Shown here: in pieces, positions 1-5,126 of the stretch | How the letters are laid out: each line of letters begins with the position of its first letter | Numbering within the stretch: the stretch's first letter is position 1 | DNA from: Clostridia bacterium | Lineage (GTDB): Bacteria; Bacillota; Clostridia; Oscillospirales; CAG-272 | DNA: 5,126 nt | Reading direction: 5' to 3' | Assembly: GCA_017451975.1 (NCBI GenBank) | Contig: JAFTNI010000193.1 | Coordinates: 1 to 5,126 of the forward strand | The notes under the pieces: model-generated | Databases searched by the model: none | Told to the model about the DNA's origin: nothing | The model's input: only the letters and a program-made list of their open reading frames with translations | Made by a program: the position numbers and the translations under genes

Positions 1-1
1 A

Positions 2-88
2 ACAGCCGCCAACTTTGCATGGACATATTGCAAAACGCACGAAAACGGTAGCTGCGGCCCGTATTTTTACAGACCCAAAAAGAAATAA
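2..88 (+). CDS. C-terminal end of an unidentified upstream gene (partial)
   Basis: The window opens inside a reading frame that runs 28 codons to a TAA at 86-88. The tail contains the segment NGSCGPYFYRPKKK and ends in a basic run. I do not recognise the family and assign no function. I prefer this frame because its codons (AAC, GGC, AGC, TAC, AGA, CCC) match those used by the genes downstream, and because it stops 21 bases before the next gene, leaving just room for that gene's ribosome-binding site. A competing open frame (3-113) overlaps the next start as ATGA but uses codons less like the neighbours. The close spacing and shared strand suggest this gene belongs to the same transcript, so it may be part of the same envelope-modification locus. 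The coding call is moderate; identity is unknown. Confidence 0.55.
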   Translation, partial: TAANFAWTYCKTHENGSCGPYFYRPKKK

Positions 89-96
89 CATAACCG

Positions 97-102
97 AAAG
101 GA
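97..102 (+). promoter_or_regulatory. Ribosome-binding site of the SGNH lipoprotein gene
   Basis: AAAGGA lies seven bases before the ATG at 110 and fixes that start. It sits in the 21-base gap after the upstream stop codon. No convincing promoter fits between the two genes, so expression probably comes from upstream read-through. Confidence 0.75.
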
Positions 103-109
103 ATATTTT

Positions 110-2104
110 ATGAAAAAGAAAATATTATCATTGGCTTTGGCAACGGCGGTATGCGTAAGTGTTGTTGCCTGCGGAGATGCAAGCACATCATCGTCATCTC
201 TGTCTACCACTGCCTCTACCGTTAATACGGCAGGGACATCTGGCAATACAAGCGGAAGCATAGGTTCTACAACGGGTACCGTTATAACCTGCAACCCCTC
301 CGGCACAACGCAGACCACTGCATCGACCACATCTCAGATTGGTGTTATTTCCCCGGATGTGACTTACGGAGAATTTGACCCCGTAACCGTAGACCTTGGC
401 GGATATGCTAAACTTATATTCAACCCCGCTTGTTGCAATATTACATATAAAATAGAAGACGGCGTGGGCGCAAAGAAAAATATCACCTTGAATATAGCTA
501 TGAAAAAAGGTTACGTTTTCGACGGTTGGTCGAAGTCGGAGCTTAACACGAAAAAAGAAAGAGTGGGCGGCCCCATTGCAAACGGCGCTACGGCAGATTC
601 CTCTGAAGCAACTTATACGTACAGCGTAACAAAGAGCAAGGATACTGTCATATGGGCGAACTACAGTGCCGAAATTACGTATAACCCCAACGGCGGCACT
701 GTTGCGGGCGGCGGGGAAACGTACACGCAGAAATATTCCATGGTATATTACAAGTGCCCTAATACGCTTCCCGAGCAAGGCTTTTTCACAAGAGATGGCT
801 ATACGCTTGTTGAATACAACACGAAAGCAGACGGTAGCGGCAAGGCTGTAAGCCTTGGCTCTAAAATGGCTATTGAAACCATGGAAAACGCAACCCTCTA
901 CTGCATTTGGGAAAAGCAGAACGACAGTGCCGATTTTGAAACGTCAAGCGCCAACGGCACGCTTACGATTACAAAATACAAAGGCACTTCCGATAACGTT
1001 GTTATACCCGAAAAAATAGACGGCAAGAGAGTTGTTGGTATAGCGGGGGGCGCTTTCACAGGAACGGAAGTTAAGCGCGTGGTGCTTACTAAAAATATAA
1101 GCAACGTTGCCGACGGCGCGTTTGCGAACTGCGCAAAGCTTGAAAGCTTCGTTATGTTCGATAACCTCGTAAACATAAGTGACGATTCCTTTACGGGCTC
1201 TTCCGTGAAGAATCTTCGCGTGAACGCCGCGCTCAACCTCTATAATAACTGGACTGTAAGCTATGCCGCACCCAAGATGGACAGACTTATCTGGGCTAAG
1301 GCAAACGGCAAAAAGGTTATCGCTATTTACGGCGGCTCCGGTTCGCTCTACGGCTGGGATTGCGAAGCTATCGAAGAAGCCTTCGGCGGCGAATACGTTG
1401 TAGTTAACCTCGGCACAAACGCTAACGCTACGGCAACGATGTTCTTCGATTGCTTTGCCGATATACTCACAAAAGACGACGTTGTGCTTTGGGCACCCGA
1501 ACCCGGCGAATGGACTTTTGGCTCGACGGCTATGGGATCTATGTGGGGCGGCAACCCCAAATCTTGGGAAATAAACGCAGCACACTACGATATTTTCAGA
1601 GATATGGATATTTCCGAATATACAAAGGTTTTTGATTCCTACGCAAGCTATGCGAGCGCACACAAGAACGCACAGAAGAAATACGATGCATTTTCTGAAA
1701 GCACGAGCGTACACGGCGACGGTATCGATAACACAACTTCAAACGGCGGCGGTTATACATACGCAAATGAATACGAAAGAAGAGAGAAGCTCTTCACAGA
1801 CGGAACTCTCGATTATATAGCAGAGCTTATAGGAAAGCTCGATGCCAATGGCGTAAAGGTATTCCATACATACGCCGCTATGGACGCGAACGGCAAGAGC
1901 AGTATAGATTCTGACTATATTAAGAATACCTTTGAAAAGGTTTTTGAAAACAAATTCAAGGGAATAGAAATGATCTCCGATATTATGGATTGCTTCGTTC
2001 CCAGCACGCAGATAAGAGATTCCGCTTGGCACCTTACGCGCGACGGCGCAGAAGCGCGCACGGCTGTGGTTATAGAAGACCTCAAAGAAGCTCTCGGTAA
2101 ATAA
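110..2104 (+). CDS. Surface lipoprotein: InlB-type repeat, BspA-like LRR and C-terminal SGNH acyltransferase/esterase domain
   Basis: A secreted lipoprotein predicted to act outside the membrane, probably adding or removing acyl groups on an envelope polymer with the MBOAT encoded downstream. The signal peptide (MKKK plus a hydrophobic stretch) ends in a lipobox VVAC, with Cys21 as the lipidated residue. Residues 24-75 are a Ser/Thr-rich, wall-spanning type linker. Residues about 98-187 look like a degenerate InlB-type repeat (GYVFDGW). Residues 187-267 are a clear Listeria-Bacteroides repeat (TYNPNGG, RDGYTLVEYNTKADGSG, LYCIW). Residues 275-380 are BspA-like LRRs (VVIPEKIDGKRV, GAF, ADGAFANCAKLESF). 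The C-terminal part, from about 401, has SGNH features: GGSGSLYG with candidate nucleophile Ser410, NLG at 433-435, APE at 462-464, and D637/H641 in DSAWHL. It aligns by eye with the SGNH domain of the last gene in the window. The acetyl substrate and polymer are inferred; hydrolase rather than transferase activity is possible. Confidence 0.87.
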   Translation: MKKKILSLALATAVCVSVVACGDASTSSSSLSTTASTVNTAGTSGNTSGSIGSTTGTVITCNPSGTTQTTASTTSQIGVISPDVTYGEFDPVTVDLGGYAKLIFNPACCNITYKIEDGVGAKKNITLNIAMKKGYVFDGWSKSELNTKKERVGGPIANGATADSSEATYTYSVTKSKDTVIWANYSAEITYNPNGGTVAGGGETYTQKYSMVYYKCPNTLPEQGFFTRDGYTLVEYNTKADGSGKAVSLGSKMAIETMENATLYCIWEKQNDSADFETSSANGTLTITKYKGTSDNVVIPEKIDGKRVVGIAGGAFTGTEVKRVVLTKNISNVADGAFANCAKLESFVMFDNLVNISDDSFTGSSVKNLRVNAALNLYNNWTVSYAAPKMDRLIWAKANGKKVIAIYGGSGSLYGWDCEAIEEAFGGEYVVVNLGTNANATATMFFDCFADILTKDDVVLWAPEPGEWTFGSTAMGSMWGGNPKSWEINAAHYDIFRDMDISEYTKVFDSYASYASAHKNAQKKYDAFSESTSVHGDGIDNTTSNGGGYTYANEYERREKLFTDGTLDYIAELIGKLDANGVKVFHTYAAMDANGKSSIDSDYIKNTFEKVFENKFKGIEMISDIMDCFVPSTQIRDSAWHLTRDGAEARTAVVIEDLKEALGK

Positions 2105-2107
2105 GGG
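2104..2107 (+). promoter_or_regulatory. Ribosome-binding site that decides the start of the small membrane protein
   Basis: AGGG directly follows, and overlaps by one base, the stop codon of the preceding gene. It is nine bases from the ATG at 2117 but only three from an in-frame GTG at 2111. The spacing favours the ATG, giving an 82-residue product instead of 84. The closeness to the upstream stop suggests translational coupling. Confidence 0.55.
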
Positions 2108-2116
2108 TGTGTGAAT

Positions 2117-2365
2117 ATGTTTGAAAACGTGGATATAGTGCTTTCACTTTTGCTTGCAATAGCGCCCGCAATATTGGCGCTTGCCGAGCATTTTCTGGGG
2201 AAGTGCAGAACGCTTTTCTTGCTGCTGAATACGTTATATTTTGCCGCGGCGTGCCTTTTCCTTCTTATGAAGGAAGGCACGCTTGCGTGCTTGCTTATAG
2301 CTCTTTCGGCTTCGCTTGCGGTGCGCCTGCTTCTCGAAATATTTGAGGGGAGGAAGGAAAAATGA
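2117..2365 (+). CDS. Small three-helix membrane protein of unknown function in an MBOAT locus
   Basis: An 82-residue, very hydrophobic protein I cannot assign to a family. Three membrane helices are predicted by eye, at residues about 5-25 (VDIVLSLLLAIAPAILALAE), 32-52 (TLFLLLNTLYFAAACLFLLM) and 56-76, followed by a charged tail ending EGRKEK. It follows the SGNH lipoprotein by 12 bases, and its TGA overlaps the MBOAT start codon as ATGA, so it is probably made in step with the MBOAT and may sit beside it in the membrane. Dlt operons also carry a small membrane partner (DltX). However, DltX has one helix and a C-terminal FxYxxF-type motif, and this protein has no such motif, so it is not a simple DltX equivalent. 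A role as an assembly or stabilising subunit is inference only. An alternative start is the GTG at 2111. Confidence 0.75.
   Translation: MFENVDIVLSLLLAIAPAILALAEHFLGKCRTLFLLLNTLYFAAACLFLLMKEGTLACLLIALSASLAVRLLLEIFEGRKEK
2249..2282 (+). other. Strong imperfect inverted repeat (hairpin) inside the small membrane protein gene
   Basis: GCGTGCC (2249-2255) pairs with GGCACGC (2276-2282). After a two-base TT bulge, TTCCTTC (2258-2264) pairs with GAAGGAA (2269-2275) around a TTAT loop. This gives 14 base pairs in RNA, and a G-U pair could extend the outer end. There is no following T run, so it is not an intrinsic terminator. It encodes ordinary residues (around FLLMKEG) and may be fortuitous. Confidence 0.5.
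2347..2357 (+). promoter_or_regulatory. Extended Shine-Dalgarno region of the MBOAT gene
   Basis: GGGGAGGAAGG lies within the last codons of the small membrane protein gene, four bases before the MBOAT ATG at 2362. It holds two overlapping purine-rich cores (GGGGAGG and AGGAAGG), so initiation on the overlapping ATGA should be strong even though the upstream gene is still being read. Confidence 0.7.
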
Positions 2366-3864
2366 CGTTTAACTCAGGCGGATTTCTTATCTTCTACCCC
2401 ATAGCGATTTTGCTTTACTTCCTTTTGCCGAAGAAGCTTTCGCGCTACAGCCTGCTTTTTATGAGCTGTATTTTCTACCTTGCGTGGGACATTTCGCTCA
2501 TATGGCTTATCTTTTTCACAACGGCAGTTTCTTTTATAAGCTCGCATATAATAGAGCGCACGCAGAAAAACGGTGTAAAAAAGCTTTGCATTGTGGTAAC
2601 GTTGCTTGCGTGCCTTGGCGTGCTTTTCTTCTTTAAGTATTACAATTTTCTTGCCGAAACGCTCGGGCTTGCTATAAAAGAGCTTGGCGGCGGCACATAC
2701 GATTTTACGCTTAACCTCGTGTTGCCCGTAGGTATTTCATTCTATACCTTCCAAACTCTTTCCTACGTTATAGACGTTTACCGCGGGGAAGAGAAGGCGG
2801 AGAAGAATTTTGCCACGTTTGCGCTTTACGTTACTTTCTTCCCGCAGCTTGTTGCAGGCCCCATAGAGCGCCCCGGCAACCTTTTGCCTCAGCTGCGCGA
2901 AAAGAACAAGCTTACAAGCGAAAACGCGCGCATAGGTCTTTCGAAAATGGCAGTGGGCTTCTTCAAAAAAATTGTTGTGGCAGACATACTTGCCGAGTTT
3001 GTAAACGCGGTTTACAACGATGCGGCGGGCGCAACGGGTCCCGCGCTCGTGCTTGCCACGGTGTTCTTCGGCTTCCAGATTTATTGTGACTTTTCGGGTT
3101 ATACCGATATAGCCATAGGCTGTGCCCGCGTTATGGGAATTCGCCTTATGAAAAACTTCAATAGGCCCTATAAGGCGTTTTCGATAAAGGAATTCTGGGC
3201 GAGATGGCACATAAGCCTTTCCACCTGGTTCCGCGATTACCTCTATTTCCCCTTGGGCGGCAGCCGCTGCTCGCGCCTGCGCCATATGTTCAACCTTTTT
3301 ATGGTTTTCTTTGTAAGCGGACTCTGGCACGGAGCTAACTGGACTTTCGTTATCTGGGGCTTGCTTCACGCCTTTTACCGCATCGCGGGCGAGCTTACCT
3401 ACAAACCGCGCCAAAAGCTTTATGCAAGGCTCGGTCTTGTTATGGACGCTAAAAAGGAAAGAAGTGGTGAAACGAAAAATATTCCAAAAGGAAAAAGCGT
3501 GAAACAGTTTATTTTCGATTGCGGCAGAAAGCTTACTACTTTTGTGTTCGTTTGCTTTGCGTGGGTCTTCTTCCGCGCAAACAACCTTGCAGATGTTGGC
3601 GTGCTTCTTTCCGCGCTTGGCTCCGGTTGGGGCGATATAGGTGCAAGCCTTTCTTCCATGGGGCTTAACCTTGCCGCGGCAATTATAGCCGTGCTCAGCA
3701 TAGTTATTATGACAGAGCTTGATATTCTTACGGAAAAGAACGAAGAAAACGGCGAAATAATGCACAAAACAAGCACGGTTTACGCCGTTTGGGCGGTTGC
3801 GGCCGCGTGGCTCCTGCTCCTTTCCGTGGGCGGTGCAAGCACGTTTATCTATTTCCAGTTCTGA
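2362..3864 (+). CDS. MBOAT-family O-acyltransferase (AlgI/DltB/PatA type) with C-terminal FxYxxF acyl-shuttle motif
   Basis: A 500-residue polytopic membrane protein of the membrane-bound O-acyltransferase family, close to the usual length for AlgI-type members. It should move an acyl group, most likely acetyl, from a cytoplasmic thioester to the outer face of the membrane for transfer to a polysaccharide. Family blocks in order: LPVGISFYTFQ (from residue 121), FFPQLVAGPIERP (159-171), QIYCDFSGYTDIAIG (from 239), NRPYKAFSIKEFWARWH (ending at His283), then FRDYLYFPLGG and SGLWHGANW with the probable catalytic His323. A Lys-rich loop follows at about 355-380, then FAWVFFRANNL. The protein ends in FIYFQF (495-500) after a final helix, matching the extracytoplasmic FxYxxF acyl-shuttle pattern with Tyr497 as candidate carrier. 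Its start overlaps the preceding stop (ATGA). MBOAT assignment is secure; the acyl group and acceptor are inferred. I give no symbol because AlgI, DltB and PatA cannot be separated here. Confidence 0.96.
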   Translation: MTFNSGGFLIFYPIAILLYFLLPKKLSRYSLLFMSCIFYLAWDISLIWLIFFTTAVSFISSHIIERTQKNGVKKLCIVVTLLACLGVLFFFKYYNFLAETLGLAIKELGGGTYDFTLNLVLPVGISFYTFQTLSYVIDVYRGEEKAEKNFATFALYVTFFPQLVAGPIERPGNLLPQLREKNKLTSENARIGLSKMAVGFFKKIVVADILAEFVNAVYNDAAGATGPALVLATVFFGFQIYCDFSGYTDIAIGCARVMGIRLMKNFNRPYKAFSIKEFWARWHISLSTWFRDYLYFPLGGSRCSRLRHMFNLFMVFFVSGLWHGANWTFVIWGLLHAFYRIAGELTYKPRQKLYARLGLVMDAKKERSGETKNIPKGKSVKQFIFDCGRKLTTFVFVCFAWVFFRANNLADVGVLLSALGSGWGDIGASLSSMGLNLAAAIIAVLSIVIMTELDILTEKNEENGEIMHKTSTVYAVWAVAAAWLLLLSVGGASTFIYFQF

Positions 3865-3869
3865 GGGGG
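3863..3869 (+). promoter_or_regulatory. Ribosome-binding site of the second SGNH gene
   Basis: GAGGGGG starts inside the MBOAT stop codon and lies eight bases before the ATG at 3878. It supports that start and suggests coupled translation with the MBOAT. Confidence 0.7.
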
Positions 3870-3877
3870 TGCTACAA

Positions 3878-5126
3878 ATGAAAAAATCATGGATAAGTTT
3901 TATATGCATACTCCTTTGCGTTTTCATTCCCTTTGCGGCGGTGGCATCGGCAATTATTTTCCTGCCCTCGCAGTTTGAAAATACCTTCCTCGGCGCGCTC
4001 GAAATTAAGGTAAACCGAATTGAAAGCATAAAAGAGCCGAAAATAGTTATTGTCGGTGGCAGTAGCGTGCCATTTGGCGTAGATTCCAAGCAGATGGAAG
4101 AAATGCTCGGCATGCCCGTGGTAAACTTCGGGCTTTACGCCACGCTTGGCACAAAGCTTATGCTCGACCTTTCTCGCGAATATATAAACGAGGGCGATAT
4201 TATAGTTATTGCCCCCGAAACAGATGCGCAAACGTATTCGCTTTTCTTTAACGCAGAAGCGGCTTGGCAGGCGGCAGACAGCGATTATTCGCTTCTTCCG
4301 AAAATTGCAAAAGACAATTTTGCTGCCATGCTCGGCGGTGCGTGGAAATTTGCCGCGCAGAAGGTTAAATATTATAGAACTGAAACAAAGCTCGACCCGC
4401 AAGGCATATACAACGTTAAATCATTCGATGAATACGGCGATATTACATACCCGAGAGAATATAACAAGATGGAGCTTCTTTTCGATAGCTCGCTTGAAAT
4501 AAAGCTTTCCAAGGATATTGTAAGCGCTGAATTTATCGATTGCGTAAACGAGTACGTTGAGTACGCCGAGGGGAAGGGGGCGCGCGTGATGTTCTCGTTT
4601 GCACCCATGAATATGGATGCGCTTTCGCCCGATATGACACTTGAACAAATCGAAGAATTCAAGGGCTTTATAAAAGGAAGCTTTAAAGCGGAGCTTATAA
4701 GCGACCCTAACGCTTATATTTATGAAAGCGGCTATTTCTACGATAGCAACTTCCATTTGAACGATGCAGGCGCGGTTTACCACACGGCAAACCTTGCGCG
4801 TGATATTGCGGTAGCTTTGGGAAAAGAAATTATAAAGGATTTTGAAATTCCCGATATACCCGAAATACCTGGCACTGACATTCCCGAACCCGATATTCCC
4901 GATGGCCCCCCTAAAACAGACGAAAACGAAAAATATTTTGTTTTTGAAGAATTTAAGGTTGGCGGAGAATTCAAAGGTTACAATATTATAGGGCTTTCGG
5001 AGCTTGGTGTAGAGCAAGAGATTCTTACAACTCCCACCGTATATAACGGTGAGAAAGTATATAAGCTGAAAGCAAATACCTTCAGCGGCTCTGAGGTAAC
5101 CGAAATCTATGTAACGGATAATATAT
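3878..5126 (+). CDS. Membrane-anchored SGNH acyltransferase (AlgJ/DltD-like role) with Pro-rich linker and start of a BspA-like LRR domain (partial, 3' end outside window)
   Basis: An open frame of 416 codons running off the window. MKKSW plus a hydrophobic helix (about 5-30) predicts an N-terminal membrane anchor with the rest outside the cell. The SGNH domain covers about 55-321: IVIVGGSSVPFG with candidate nucleophile Ser62, VVNFG (Asn83, Gly85), IAPE (111-114), FSFAPMN, and D289/H293 in DSNFHLNDAG. Residues 323-345 form an acidic, Ile-Pro rich linker (EIPDIPEIPGTDIPEPDIP). The last part (KGYNII, TVYNGEKVYKLKANTFSG, EVTEIYV) looks like the beginning of a BspA-like leucine-rich repeat. It follows the MBOAT by 13 bases, the usual position for the extracytoplasmic partner that accepts the acyl group and passes it to a polymer. 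Proteins of this role often end soon after the catalytic His, so the LRR extension is the odd feature. Transferase rather than hydrolase activity is inferred from the MBOAT neighbour. Confidence 0.9.
   Translation, partial: MKKSWISFICILLCVFIPFAAVASAIIFLPSQFENTFLGALEIKVNRIESIKEPKIVIVGGSSVPFGVDSKQMEEMLGMPVVNFGLYATLGTKLMLDLSREYINEGDIIVIAPETDAQTYSLFFNAEAAWQAADSDYSLLPKIAKDNFAAMLGGAWKFAAQKVKYYRTETKLDPQGIYNVKSFDEYGDITYPREYNKMELLFDSSLEIKLSKDIVSAEFIDCVNEYVEYAEGKGARVMFSFAPMNMDALSPDMTLEQIEEFKGFIKGSFKAELISDPNAYIYESGYFYDSNFHLNDAGAVYHTANLARDIAVALGKEIIKDFEIPDIPEIPGTDIPEPDIPDGPPKTDENEKYFVFEEFKVGGEFKGYNIIGLSELGVEQEILTTPTVYNGEKVYKLKANTFSGSEVTEIYVTDNI
4844..4912 (+). repeat. Degenerate Ile-Pro repeat encoding an inter-domain linker
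   Basis: Codons for (E/D)-I-P recur as EIP, DIP, EIP, DIP and DIP with short spacers, at residues 323-342 of the second SGNH protein. Synonymous variation (ATT/ATA, CCC/CCT) shows it is not a recent perfect duplication. It separates the catalytic domain from the LRR segment and is likely extended and rigid. Confidence 0.6.

Noticed and set aside
66..94. Promoter-like pair TTTACA and CATAAC with 17-base spacing
   Set aside because: The -10 match is weak, and transcription would begin at about 101, within the ribosome-binding site of the lipoprotein gene, removing it from the message.
3..113. Open frame overlapping the lipoprotein start as ATGA, a possible alternative upstream gene end
   Set aside because: Its codons (GGA, CCA, TTG, AGG) fit the neighbours less well than the frame ending at 88, and it would read through the ribosome-binding site. 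It cannot be fully excluded without upstream sequence.
662..934. Short repeated sequence ACAGTGCCGA at the junctions after each InlB-type repeat (about 663 and 924)
   Set aside because: Only about ten bases match, encoding the similar boundaries NYSAE and NDSAD. This is expected by chance or from old domain duplication and does not indicate a mobile element or recombination site.
944..1714. Minus-strand open frame of 256 codons opposite the SGNH lipoprotein
   Set aside because: It is a shadow of the lipoprotein frame, with no ribosome-binding site or family motif, while the + strand frame carries several recognisable domains.
2111..2116. GTG start two codons upstream for the small membrane protein
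   Set aside because: It is only three bases from the AGGG ribosome-binding core, whereas the ATG at 2117 has a normal nine-base spacing.
2737..4113. Long open frame of 458 codons on the minus strand opposite the MBOAT and second SGNH gene
   Set aside because: It is antisense to a secure MBOAT coding region, its product is a Lys/Arg/His/Cys-rich mixture with no recognisable motif, and it exists because the + strand codon use rarely creates minus-strand stops in that frame.

Overview
The window reads as one compact, co-directional operon fragment on the + strand. It probably comes from an uncultured member of the Bacillota (Clostridia-like, gut-type). This rests on a Gram-positive style lipoprotein, purine-rich Shine-Dalgarno sites, heavy use of ATA (Ile) and AGA (Arg) codons, BspA-like leucine-rich repeats, and a Listeria-Bacteroides (InlB B-type) repeat. 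The taxonomic call is an inference; no rRNA or other marker gene is present.

Layout: (1) positions 2-88, the last 28 codons of an unidentified upstream gene; (2) 110-2104, a 664-residue lipoprotein with a Ser/Thr-rich linker, one degenerate and one clear InlB-type repeat, a BspA-like LRR block and a C-terminal SGNH-type acyltransferase/esterase domain; (3) 2117-2365, a small protein with three predicted membrane helices and no recognised family; (4) 2362-3864, a 500-residue membrane-bound O-acyltransferase (MBOAT, AlgI/DltB/PatA type); (5) 3878 to the window end, a second SGNH protein, membrane-anchored at its N terminus, with a Pro-rich linker leading into the start of another BspA-like LRR block (cut by the window edge). 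Gaps are 21, 12, -4 (ATGA overlap) and 13 bases, so there is no room for internal promoters or terminators and no non-coding stretch to describe.

Together the genes look like an O-acylation (most likely O-acetylation) machine for a cell-envelope polymer. The MBOAT would take an acyl group from a cytoplasmic thioester across the membrane, and the SGNH proteins would place it on a polysaccharide outside. The MBOAT ends exactly in FIYFQF. This fits the C-terminal FxYxxF-type acyl-shuttle motif described for Dlt-like and related MBOAT systems, and puts a candidate acyl-carrying Tyr497 four residues from the C terminus.

The unusual part is the pairing of one MBOAT with two different SGNH proteins. 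Both are joined to surface-type LRR repeats, but in opposite domain order (LRR then SGNH; SGNH then LRR) and with different tethers (lipid versus transmembrane helix). A small multi-helix membrane protein of unknown role sits next to the MBOAT. The substrate polymer cannot be told from the sequence.
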